Positions 1 through 11,000 of a stretch of DNA of 64,000 nucleotides are shown one piece after another. This stretch comes from Diadophis punctatus similis. Its lineage: Eukaryota; Chordata; Lepidosauria; Squamata; Dipsadidae. Under the pieces are notes generated by a model, which was not told where the DNA came from, did not search any database, and worked only from the letters and a program-made list of their open reading frames with translations. Within the stretch, counting starts at the first letter, position 1. Every line of letters begins with the position of its first letter. The position numbers and the translations under genes are program-made. Location of the stretch: the NCBI GenBank assembly GCA_023053685.1, contig JALIGW010000013.1, positions 17,816,501-17,880,500 of the forward strand, given 5' to 3'.

Positions 1-886
1 AATACAACACATATTCTTTAAAAAAAAACCCCAAAAAGCCCACCACCCTAAATGATTCAAAATCAAAGTTAGGAAGAATCAGTCTGAAAAAACTTTAGCA
101 TACACATCCAATAAAACGAGATAAAAGAGCAACATGTGTTTGTTCCAATTTCATCTTCATCAAAGCCAGGCATCTTATTAATCATAAATTTAATTATAGT
201 TACAATTTCTTGAGCAAACAGATAAAGATTGTTGTTCTGACCCCTGATGTATATGTAGCAATCTTTCTGTAAAATAAACTATATCATCTCCTACTAATGA
301 AGAACTATAAAATATAATGCAATAAATTTTTAATTAATAATCTAGAATTGTATATACTTTCACATTTGTGTCTCAAATGGATAGTATATTACTTATTTTG
401 AGTCTAAAAGCCTGAGTTCTGTCCCTTTTTTAACATCTAATAAAAATGCAGAGCAATTTAATAAAAATCCTTTAAAAGGATTAAGTTCATATTTGATTAA
501 ATTCATATTTAGCAGATATCAAAGATCTATAAAAGGAAATATATCATCATTCCTTAACCTGCTCCTCTAAGAATTTAACTGTAGCCAATTATTGTTCATT
601 TTTATAAATATATGTGATAAGACCCTGAAAAAATATTTCAAGTTTCTCATTACCAAAAACAATGTTGAAATAAAAACTGTTAATATAAAAAAAATCACCT
701 TTACCTTTTGCTTAATAAAATCTTTATTTTTTAGAATGTTAAATATAACCATCACTTAAGACCTTGAGTTTTTACATTTTTGCCATATAAACCAATATCA
801 CAGAAACACCACCTGAATTTACAATTGCGTATAAAGAACTAGTTATAACAAAATAATATTGCTGGAAACAATTTCTGTATATTCTG
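1..886. other. AT-rich non-coding DNA, EIF5B intron 1 side
   Basis: No exon, RNA gene or recognisable repeat is seen on either strand. The short ORFs are AT-rich and look like chance. By position this lies inside the first intron of the minus-strand EIF5B gene. Confidence 0.5.
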
Positions 887-1049
887 TACAGGTAGTCCTC
901 AACAGACGACAATTGAGCCCAACATTCCTGTTACTAAGTGAGAGATGTTAAGTGAATTTTGCCCCATTTCACAACCTTTCTTGCCACACTTGTTAAGTGA
1001 ATCGCTACAATTCTTAGATTAATAACATGGTTAAGTCAATCTGGCTTTA

Positions 1050-1318
1050 CCATTGAGTTGAGGTGGCACTGTAGTTAGAATGCAGTACTGCAGGCTACTT
1101 CTGCTGACTGCCGGCTGACTGCAGTTTGGCAGTTTGATTCTCACCAGGCTCAAGGTTGACTCGGCCTTCCAACCTTCCGAGGTGGGTAAAATGAGGACCC
1201 AGATTGTTGGGGGCAATATGCTGAATCTGTAAACCGCTTAGAGAGGGCTGTAAAGAACTGTGAAGTGGTATATGTCTAAGTGCTATTGCTATTGCCTTTG
1301 CTTAGCAGAAGATTGCAA
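1050..1318 (+). mobile_element. tRNA-derived SINE (Sauria/Squam type)
   Basis: The 5' part looks like a tRNA promoter region (ggtggcactgtagttaga, a decayed A box). It is followed by the middle segment 'gaggacccagattgttgggg' and a Bov-B-like 3' end, 'agagggctgtaaag' then 'gtctaagtgctattgctatt'. Two minus-strand copies lie at 27.8 and 32.6 kb. The family name is from memory of squamate SINEs. Confidence 0.75.
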
Positions 1319-1327
1319 AAGGAATCA

Positions 1328-1330
1328 CAT

Positions 1331-1405
<75 letters not shown>

Positions 1406-1407
1406 TC
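1328..1407. repeat. (ATTT)n microsatellite
   Basis: About twenty uninterrupted ATTT units. It directly joins a short remnant (about 1408-1450, 'gttcttataggccacctgtaggactctgggtggc') that resembles the repeat at 38.35-38.65 kb. The tract is therefore probably the 3' tail of a minus-strand retroelement rather than an independent microsatellite. Confidence 0.9.
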
Positions 1408-2359
1408 GTTCTTATAGGCCACCTGTAGGACTCTGGGTGGCATACAACATGATCTTGGACATGGCAACCATCATCAATATGAATCAATTGCCAAACATCT
1501 GAATTTTGATCACATGACCAAGGGAATGCGGCAACAGTCATAAGTGTGAAGAATAGTCATGTCACTTTTTTCAGTATTGCTGTAACTTTGAATAGTCACT
1601 AAATGAGCTGTTGTAAGTCTAGCACTACCTGTATATACTATTTTTATCCTGACATTTCTTTAGTAAAAATGTTATTTCTTTCTGTAGTTTAGAAAATCTG
1701 ATTAAAATCACACTTCTTGCATTAAAAATTATTACATATATAAATCTTTCTCTTAATCTTCCTATAAATATTTATATTTAGGGAGAATATGTTATCTCCT
1801 AAGAAAAATAAAACCACTTTCAATATTCATATTTTTCAAGACTTTATTGAAGATCCCAGTTCTTTAACATTGTATCTTACAAATGAGATTAATATTAAAA
1901 TGTGAGCAAGAAAACAAGATATGCCATATGGATTTCATTAAAAACTCAAGCCAAGAAAAATATTTAAAAAGTGATATTAAAAATGAAATCTATAAACTCC
2001 ATTCTTAAATAAAGACATATTTAAATTAAAAAAGAGGAAAAAAGGAGAAAGAGGGAATAAAAGGAAGACTGTAGCTAAAAAGCTGCCATATTCTGCTGTA
2101 GTTAAGGACACAAATATGAATATATAATTAAGAGTTAAAGATAATCCACAATAAATTTTTTTTTAAATTAAGTTTTAATAGGAATTTAGAGGCGAGATGT
2201 GTTTTAGACTCCCCACGGTAATGAAATGATTTTCAGTGTCAGTTGATCATTTTTTATTTCTTTTCTCAAGAACTATTTCAAGTTCAAGTTAGTATTTCTC
2301 TGTGCTGATGAACCTCTTTGGTATAATCTGAGAAAACCATGATTCTCTTTATCTTCTCA

Positions 2360-2585
2360 GTCTACTGCGTACATGTGCCTGACAAGTACCTGGACGCGTC
2401 AAATGTAGTTTTCTTGGCAAGTTTTTGAAAGTGGTTTGCCATTGCCTGCTTCCAAGGCTGAAAGGGTGACTGGCCTAAAGTCACCAAGACTGACCCAAAG
2501 TCCTGTGCTGAAGACAGAATTGGAACTCATAGTTCTCATAGTTTCTGACTTGTGCCTTAACCACTACACCAAACTGGGTCTCACC
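2360..2585 (-). mobile_element. tRNA/CORE-like SINE copy
   Basis: The segment contains 'gttttcttggcaag', 'gtttgccattgcctgcttcc', 'gtgactggcctaaagtcacc' and 'ccttaaccactacaccaaac'. These occur in the same order in copies at 26.9-27.1 kb and 51.06-51.28 kb. The middle part resembles the core of MIR-type SINEs read backwards, and the end resembles a reversed tRNA-like promoter. The class is inferred. Confidence 0.55.
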
Positions 2586-2839
2586 TCACTCTTACCTGAG
2601 CAATTTAAGTGTTCTATAAAAATTCATTCCTTACAGGAAATCTGAGGCTGAATAGTTATAACAAAAAAATAAACTGGAATGTAATGAGCCCTCAAATTGA
2701 TATATTTCATGCAAAGCCAAAACCATCTGATTAGGGCTTCCATGAAGTTCTTGTCAAATAATCTAGCAACAGATTCCAGGGGCATTATTTTGCCCTGTTA
2801 AATCTCAATAGCATTTAGCAAATTAATTAGAGTTATAAT

Positions 2840-2995
2840 GGTTAACTGCATAAGCGCACCATCGTGCCTACCGTCCCTGTCCTACCGTCCTATTGTCCAA
2901 ATTTACCTATACCTACTTTGCTTTTGTTTGTTTATATCATACCTGTTATCTTGTACACGTTTTGACAAATAAATAAATAAAATAAAATAAAAATA
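2840..2995 (+). mobile_element. Retroelement 3' fragment with (AAAT)n-like tail
   Basis: The segment 'taagcgcaccatcgtgcctaccgtccctgtccta' followed by 'ttgacaaataaataaataaa' recurs in reverse orientation at 49,735-49,915. The shared AAAT-rich end suggests the 3' end of a LINE or its SINE partner. The family was not recognised. Confidence 0.5.
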
Positions 2996-3000
2996 ACATT

Positions 3001-4080
3001 TTCCAGTAAGCTATTCTGTTCTCTGTCATATCTAAACTGACACAGTGTTAATAGCCTTTACATCTTCTCTAATCTGCAGGAGAATGGTATCACGTCTTTC
3101 TCAAAAGTCTTGCTGAGTTTTCTTTGATGCCATAAAGGCATCAAAGGTAACAATCCAGGGCTCTCTAGTAATTGTATATTTCTGGTTCTGACAGTAATAA
3201 TTAAAGTAGCAATTAAATATATACCAAGATTTTTTAAAAATGTATGGGTGGCCATTTCTCTCCGTCCTATTTTCTTTTTAGGATTAAAATGACTAAGTCA
3301 AAACATCACTTTACTCAACAGTTTTTGAAAACACAGGGCTTTGACCTATTTTATGCTGTTCTTATATTTTCCAGTACATTACCTTCTTGTGTTTCAAGTG
3401 TGATGCTTGCATATGTAACTAGTAAGCTATTTCATCAGCATTTACATCATGTTCTACATATTTACAATAACCAACTGATTCTTACCATGTTATCTTAGGG
3501 AGCTAGGAGGATTCAATATTTAATTTCAAAAATTCATGGCTAGTAGTTAATTATCACTAATGATCATGCAGAAATAGTCATACGGAATTTATCCGTGCTC
3601 TTAATGTTGGAGGTTGAAACAATTACAAGAAACTAGGCATGTAGGAAACTCTGAGAAATCCAGCAAGCCATAGGTGAGGCAGAAAGCCTCTTCTTTCACA
3701 AGTACCCCAAGAGCAAAACCTTTAGTTGTTCATACCACTGTACTCTTCTAGAAACGAAGGCCATTTGGACCAGAAAGGTGTCCGTAATATAGCCAACTTA
3801 AGAAAATTCACACAATTTCATCTAGAGTAAACTGTGATTATCTTCAACAAATAGTGTTAACAAAGAATCGTTTAACATCAGTAACTTTCCCACGACAGCT
3901 GTGAGCTAAAGGGCCAAGCGTATATCTGGAAGCACAGGCCTTCAGTTCCCCCAAATTTGACAAGGTCTTTAAATAACTCTATCTCTCCTAACTGGAAAAG
4001 CGACTGCACCCAGTGGAGTCGAGCAGAAAAGCGCACACCCTAAAATAATTGCGAAGGAAACATGACTAACAGCGCCCCTT
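3001..4080. other. Non-coding DNA, no feature seen
   Basis: This stretch leads into the CpG island. The short ORFs at 3058-3498 overlap each other on both strands and have no recognisable protein similarity. By position it is EIF5B intron 1. Confidence 0.45.
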
Positions 4081-4099
4081 AATGAACAGGCAAACAAGT

Positions 4100-5390
4100 A
4101 CCGGACGAGTCCTCAGAAACAAGCAGTCCAGCCATGAAAGTCCCACAAAGGTCGAGATGTGCGAATTCGGACGGCTCCCTTGTCCCCTCCCCCGTTCCAG
4201 TCTTTCACACGCGAGGACAGGAGACACGCGAGCCTCTGGCTCCAAGTGTCACGTCCTCCGAGTGAGAGACGGGGTGCCTCACATCCCCTCGCTGAGGAAG
4301 GGGCGTCCCTGCGCGCAGCCTGCCTCAGCGCGGAGGAAGGAGAAGAAACGCAGGGCTAGCCCTGGGCCGGCAGCCGCCGCCTATTCCCGCTCCCCGACCA
4401 CCCAGGCCACGTCCAGGGCTCTGGGTACCTGTCTTCGCTCTTGTTTTTCTGTTTTTTGCCCATGGTTGCAACTGCCTTTCCGAGGCTGGCTCTCTCGCTC
4501 GCTCTCCTTGCGCAGGGCCCGGGCAGCCGCCTCCACACGCGAGAGGGCACATATGGTGAGAGGCCAACGCGAATCCTCCACTCAGCAGCGATCGACGATG
4601 CGCGCAGGCGCCTCACCCCTGGCCCCCCGGCACGCGGGCAATCAACGCGCAGAAAAGGCAGGTCACCTCGCCAGGAGCTTCCGGCTGCGGCGACCGCCTC
4701 CTCTGGACGGAGGACGAACAGCAGCCAAGCGCGAGAACTGGGCCCATGTTCAAGATGAACTTGAACGCGGGACTGGGGCGCGTCCGTCCCTTGAACGACC
4801 GGGGGGGGGGAACGCTGGCCGCCTTGCGCCTCAACAGCAGAAAGGCCCCATTAATGCGCCACCCTTCGCTGAGGGCCATCCCGAGGTGGGATGCGGGTGT
4901 TACCGAGATGGGGGGCACCCGGTCTTGCAAGGTCTTGTGTGGCTTATTACAAGCTAACGGAATTAGCGCGTCTCGGAACGGTATGTGCTGCAGGAAGCAT
5001 TGCTTTTTGTTATGAATCCCCCTCGCTCAAGCGAGACTTTTAATCATAAGTCGTTAATTAACGTGAACGTAAAGCCGCGAAACAGCCATCCCGCTCACGT
5101 GTATTCAGAAAAGGATATGCGCACGACGCAAGCGCAGAAAGGATCGCCGCCTTTGACAGCTAACGGCTGCGTCAACAATAAAACGTCTTCAGGACGCGTC
5201 GCTGAGGATAGAGGCGCATGCGCGGGACTCCCGGGGTGACCAGGTTTACTTGCTGCATCAACTCGTGGGGCGTCTGGGGTCCTTTGGGGGCTCCTTTGAG
5301 AGGCCGGTCGGGCGACAGAAGCTCAGGGAGATATTTTTGTGGTTCTACGCTGAGGAGCGTTCCTTTGTGGCCTTTCGATTTCTAACTAGT
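4100..5390. promoter_or_regulatory. CpG island, shared EIF5B / TXNDC9 promoter
   Basis: GC content and CpG density rise sharply here compared with the AT-rich surroundings. The EIF5B start codon reads leftwards from 4463 and the TXNDC9 transcript runs rightwards, so the island is a candidate bidirectional promoter. A palindromic GCGCATGCGC at 5214-5223 matches the NRF-1 consensus. A strong splice donor (A|GTAAGT, exon end 5388) probably closes the non-coding first exon of TXNDC9. The exact transcription starts cannot be read from sequence. ORFs across the island are composition artefacts. Confidence 0.75.
4429..4463 (-). CDS. EIF5B: EIF5B exon 1 (coding part only), translation initiation factor 5B
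   Basis: The minus strand reads MGKKQKNKSED and then AG before a GTACCC donor, which stops the exon at 4429. This matches the start of vertebrate eIF5B as I recall it, including a first coding exon of about 11 codons. eIF5B is the cytosolic GTPase that drives 60S subunit joining and is related to bacterial IF2. Only the lysine-rich N-terminal tip is here; the acidic/lysine-rich region, the GTPase domain and domains II-IV lie beyond the left edge. No second exon was found in 1-4428, consistent with a long first intron. The ATG sits in the CpG island, head to head with TXNDC9. An alternative upstream in-frame reading exists to 4616 but is GC-driven and is not expected to be translated. Confidence 0.88.
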
Positions 5391-6298
5391 AAGTATCAAG
5401 CCGAATCGTTACTGTTTGGTTGCCTGGGTCTCGAGACGATACAAATAAACGGTGTTTACGTCTTCGTATTTCTTTTGGAAAGACTTGATGATGATGTAGA
5501 CGAGTAATGAGTTGGATGCATCTCTGTTGGTTTTAGATTTAGGTGTCAGTTCTAGATGGATAAGTATATTTTCCTTACCCTTCCTAGCAGAAATTGCTTT
5601 TTCTACAACATGTGATATTTCAAATCATCTTAATTGAAATCATATTTCCAGAATATGAAGCATGATGTCATCAATACTTTAAAGTAGAGTATAATTAACT
5701 TTGGATCTTGCTCCGTTGCTTGTTGATCTTAATGAAAAATATTTTACAGAATGTAATGGGGTTCACAAACAGCCATCCCAACTATTTGAGGGGAATCCGT
5801 GTTTGGGGAAAAAAATACTAAGGTCACTCAAAATCCTTATGTTGTTAAATTGTAGATGGGACACTGAGTGCAAAGCAAAATAGGTGGATGCAGTAAAGTT
5901 TCCCCCTCTAATTTTTCATTGTTAAAAGTGGGTTATGAAAATCATAGCTAAAAACTATCAATTCCACAGAAGCATTTGTGTTATGAAGAATAAGATACCT
6001 TTTCTAAGATTGTGCCTACTATGAGAGATATTTTTAATTTAATTTAATACCATATATTTCTGAAAAAGGGTTTATAATATTCTGCTTTGCTGAATTTCTT
6101 TTCTAGAGTAAGAAACACATTTAGGAATTGCTATTTTCTTGTAGTATACATGAGATTTATCCTGAATTCAATTATGAATATTTTGAATGCAATAAATGAA
6201 GCATCTTTGTGTACATATGAATTTGATTTAGGCTTTTGCCTAATTTAGCAACAATAATACTGTATATTGTATTGGTATCACAATTCATTATCCTAGGA

Positions 6299-6680
6299 CC
6301 ATGATGGCGAACCTATGGCACAGGTGCCACAAGTGGCACGCGGAGCCATATCGGTGGGCACGCGAGCTCAGGTCCGGCGTGCATGTGTGCACCAGCCGGC
6401 TGATTTTCGGGCCTTCTGGGCCCACTGGGAGTCGGGAAACAGGCTGTTTCCAGCCTCCAGAGGGGGTGGGGAAGGCCGTTTTCGCCCTCCCCAGGCTCCT
6501 AGAAAGGCTCTGGAGCCTGGGGAGAGCGAAAAATGGGCGTGCCATTGCATGCTGGGAGCAGGGGGGTCATGCGTGCATGTGCGGGGGTGCATGGAATTAT
6601 GAGTGTGGGCACGCACACACGTGATCCCCCCCATTCCCCCCCCTTTTGGCACACGAACCAAAAAAGGTTCGCCATCACTG
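6299..6680. mobile_element. hAT-like non-autonomous element with 8-bp target duplication
   Basis: The ends read CCATGATGGCGAACCT and AGGTTCGCCATCACTG as imperfect inverted repeats. They are flanked by perfect 8-bp duplications TCCTAGGA at 6291-6298 and 6681-6688. The interior is GC-rich and has no transposase, so this is a MITE. It lies in TXNDC9 intron 1. Related copies are at 28,906-30,160 and 53,243-53,667. Confidence 0.9.
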
Positions 6681-7433
6681 TCCTAGGATATAACTGAGAA
6701 GCAATCATTTTGCCATTCTTATCAACATGTTAGCTCAGAGGTCTTTATTTGATAACTCACCACTAGACATATTTTTTTACTGAGGTCTTATGTCAAAGCC
6801 ACGTGAAATTTTCTTTCATTTCTGATACTATTTTCTTGTCTGTATGCTTGTCTGATTCTTTTTATTTTATTTTATTTTTTCAAAAGAGCGTTTGGTATTT
6901 TAGGATTTTTTTCAAGAATATTTCATTAGATAATCCAATGCTATTTAATATATTTCAAATCTTGTTACTACATGCTTATGTCTAAACTGGCAAGTCCAGG
7001 TTAGTAATTGTTAAAGGTAGAATTAGATTCCATCAGAAAGGAATTTCTATTTACCAACAATGGCAAACAGAGCATTGGTTTTTTAAAAAAAAAAGGCTTC
7101 CAAGGTCCAGATAGTATCCTTGCCTCTCCCCTGAAATCTTGCTCTTCGAAATCTTGCTCTTCCTAATCAGCAATCTGACAATGGAAAAACAGACTGATTT
7201 CTTTCCTCCCAGCCCAAGATTACGCTTCTTTTTCTTTGTGGAGAGAGAAACATGCCTTTTATTCATGCTTAGAAAGAACAAGAATAAATCATAGTTTCCT
7301 GCTCAGTGTGTTTTGAGAATTATATACTCAGAATGAATTGATTCTGAGCCCAATTCTGTAATTAGAGTACAGTATTAATGATTGATAATTTGTCAAATTG
7401 GATTCTTAAATTATTCAAAATCACTTTTGAATA

Positions 7434-7735
7434 TGGGCGTGGCCAGCTCAACATCACTTGTGCCGGGGCAACTGTGGTGGCCCGAGTGCTCTGCCAGCGA
7501 AAACGGACTCCCAAGCTCCGTTTTTGGCTGCAACGGCCTCCTGCAGCCGTCTGCCAGCGAAAACGAAGCTCAGGAGGGCCACTTGCAGCCTCCCAAGCTT
7601 CCTTTTTGCTGGCAGAGGCACCACGGGCCGGTCCTTCACTGTTTCCAGGGTTGCCCTGTGGGCCAGATCTAAGCACCCCACTGGCCAGATCCAGCCCCTG
7701 GACCTTGAGTTTGATAACCCTGCTCTATGACAACT
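7434..7735. mobile_element. GC-rich hAT-like fragment
   Basis: Read on the minus strand, the right end begins CAGGGTTATCAAACTCAAGG. This resembles the TIR of Charlie-type hAT elements (CAGGG-TGTCAAACTC). No convincing left TIR or target duplication was found, so it is probably a truncated copy. The overlapping ORFs are products of its GC content. Confidence 0.5.
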
Positions 7736-8049
7736 CCTCCCCCTCTCCACACACACCCGGTACAAGGCTGAAAGTTAAACCAAATAATCAGAACAAAGTG
7801 TATGCTGTCAACAATCCTTCTGTCAAGTGACCACTATTTAACTAAAGCAAAAGAATCAACTGCAGTCAGCTTTTCAATTAAATATTCATATCACTATGCG
7901 GAACCTGCTTTCAAATTGCATTGATATTTCTACAACACCATGTATACAATTGTTATTGTAATAAATATATTTTCTATTCTGTCTGGTTCTAACTTAAAAT
8001 CTACTTCATTTTTCAGGTTTAATGTGTCTGCTGCTAACTTGAAAAGAAA

Positions 8050-11000
8050 ATGGATGCAGATACTTCTGTTAACGTATTTTCCAAAGCCATCGAAGCTCCA
8101 ATGCTTCAGACAGTTAAGATGGTAGAAGACCAGCTTGATGCTGAAATACAAAAATTGGACCAGATGGATGAAGATGAACTGGAACTTGTCAAACGAAGAA
8201 GGCTTGAAGCACTCAAGAAAGCTCAACAACAAAAACAGGTAACTGACAAATACAAGGGTGCAGACCCCTTCTCCTGTATTGCATTTATAATCTTGGAGTA
8301 TCTCTACAAACTAGGGCACTCGTAGTCCACTAACACATAAAGAGATGATGTTAACAAAATGATAGCTTGTTTCCCATCATGGATTTGAGATGAAGTGAAA
8401 TTAAATAGTGAATTAGTAAATTCTATTAAAATTTGAGGGTTTTAGTCATTCATATCTTTATTATTACAGCCTTACAATCAATCTTTGCAAATTTAATCTA
8501 AGCTAGTTTAACAGATTCAGTGAAATGCACAAGTATGAATTGTCTCAGGATACAGTCCTATGCACATTGGGAGAAACCTCTATTGACTTAGTATGACTTA
8601 GACTACCTGATTCCATATAGTCAGGTATAGAACTAGCTACTATAACATTCCAGCTGCTTGAATTCTTTTAACATTGGCTGACAGATTCTTCAAGTGTTGC
8701 TAAAGCCAAAATTGTCCTTTCATTATTTTCCATATAGTGAATGTAAACAAATACTATCTTATTGTGCCCAAATTCATCAGTCTATACATAACTTAGGACT
8801 TCCGGAGTCATTACAGTTATCAACCTCAATAAGTATAGAAAACTGAGGAAAATATACAAGAGTAATTGAAAATCTTTATGGCAGGTAGGATTGAGTTTTT
8901 TCTGCTAAAGAACAGTTTTGGGGAGCCAAATGGTTACCCTTGAGCTTAAGTAGTATTCAAGAGGCCACCGTTTCAAAAATAAAGATCAAGCAAAAAAGGT
9001 GAATCTGATTTAATTTACATTTGCAGTATAACGCAAATTCAAACTAAGTAATTGCCATTCCTATATCACTAAAATGGCTTAAAGAATTCCAGTGTGGAAG
9101 TGAAATTTGGAATACAGATTTTTTAAAAATAGTCTTTATTAATTATGTTAAAAAGACAAACAAACATACAAACAAACATAAAAACATGTATAAACATATG
9201 TATATATAAATAAAGTATCAAATATCTTTGAGTATAGAAAACATTGAACATACATGTCAACCATCTCGTCGACACTATCCTTTTACAGCCTAGTGATACA
9301 AAAACATGTTTATTCTATATAGTTATTATTTACATCATTATCTTTCTTATATCTTCCAATATTTTCCTTATTCTTTTCTCTTGTTATATTATGTTCAGTC
9401 TATTATCATTACAATAAAACAATTTTTCCTTTTTCAACAATGGTTCTTGTGTTCAGCTTGATTAATATTTTAAAACCTTGTAAAATTGTATATATTCCGA
9501 TAATTTGTTCCAGTCTGGAATACAGATATTTTTGACTAATTAAATTACTGTGGGAATACACAATTGTTGCAGCCCTATGTAATTCCTGAACATAATTGAT
9601 GGACATATTGGAATAAATATGTGCATTATTCCACTGGGAAGTTACTTCATATTAAGAGTATTAACCATTAAAACTTCACTATTCTTTTGGAATGCAGACT
9701 TTCTGTTCTAGTCCTTTTAGTTTTGGAAATGATTTATAATAAACGTTGAAGTACTTTTTATTTATATGATTTATTTTGGAACTAACGTTAACCAACTTCA
9801 AAGCATATCAGAAATGCTAAAATTGCCACCAATATAACTTTGAAGTTAGGATTTGGATTTATCAGATGAAGCTTAGACATAGTAGAACTTTTCCTCACAG
9901 AATAATGGTAGAATTATAATCTTATGGAATGAATTTGAAATTATTTCTTTCATGGCATCAAATGTAAAACTTTCTATTCTTATTAATAGGAATGGCTTTC
10001 AAAAGGACATGGAGAATACCGAGAAATCCCCAGTGAGCGAGATTTTTTTCAAGAAGTGAAAGGGAGCAAAAATGTGGTCTGTCATTTTTATAGAGATTCA
10101 ACCGTCAGGTAATCCTTGCTAAAATCATTACTTGAAGAGATCTCAGAAAATTTGGAAACTCTTTTCCTAATACTGACTGAGATAGTGTATTTTTTTAGCA
10201 ATTTAACCTCTTAAAGTGAACTAATGTTCATCTTATAACCTAGGCATGGGAAGAGCCATTATTCCTCATAAAAACATAAATCACTTAGGGTTTGCTGAAC
10301 GGCAACTCTTGTTATTATTGTTCCAGTTAAATATTATTAACACTGCAGTGGTTATTCAGAAATAAATCTCATTGTTAAGTTGAAATTCCTTTCTAGTTAA
10401 TGCATAGAATTGTCATATTTTTAAATTTACGAGCCCTTTACAAAACCAGCTGCAAATGTTTAGTCATAATTGTAATTGCATTCACAATATGATAATTTGT
10501 TTAGCCATTGTTTGTTGAATAACTATAATACATTGGATCTCCATATCATGCCAAACCATATTCAAGGAAGTTGATAATGGTTTGCTGAAGATAGGAAACA
10601 ATTCAGTGACTCTAAGGACAATTATCTGAAAGATTTATTGGGAAACCTGATGGTAATGATCTGAGATAACTTTCAGATTCAATTGTTGCATTTTTCACAG
10701 TATCAACTCCCAAAGTCAAAGTGAAGGGAAATTTAAAAATAAATTGTGGGTATGTTTATCCACACACTGATTTTAATATTTAATTATATCTGTATAAGTC
10801 ATATTTTCCTGAAGGTAAGAGGTCTTAAATAGCAGAATACTGTTCCTAGAACAATAATGGACCTTGTTTCATTCTTTCAAATGGACAGGATGACAGACTT
10901 TCAGGGATTGTTTAATAGAGTCCCGCTACTGAAAAGTGGATTGGATTAGATTACTTACAAGTCCATTTTAACTTTGATTCTATGACTGTAGTACCATTGG

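Larger units (their letters stand above)
887..1633. mobile_element. TIR DNA element (ACAGGTAGTCCTC family), with nested insertions
   Basis: The left end reads TACAGGTAGTCCTC and the right end is the inverted version, CACTACCTGTA. The flanks next to both ends resemble the same family seen at 16.9, 28.7, 30.4, 42.0 and 45.5 kb (phrases such as 'cttaacaactg' and 'gatcaaaattcagatg'). A SINE at about 1050-1318 and an ATTT-tailed repeat at about 1324-1450 sit inside it, so this element is the older one. Confidence 0.55.

Noticed and set aside
3058..3498. ORFs of 65 and 84 aa near the left CpG island
   Set aside because: They overlap on opposite strands in AT-rich DNA, with no similarity and no plausible splice context.
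4082..5239. Overlapping ORFs up to 291 aa on both strands in the left CpG island
   Set aside because: GC-rich sequence lacks stops by chance. Except for the short EIF5B frame, no domain, splice structure or similarity was seen.
6288..6708. ORFs of about 70-107 aa inside the hAT-like element
   Set aside because: They occur on both strands with no transposase motif (no RW or DDE region), so the element is non-autonomous.
7930..8232. Minus-strand 100-aa ORF over TXNDC9 exon 2
   Set aside because: It is the antisense shadow of the real exon and its flanking intron.
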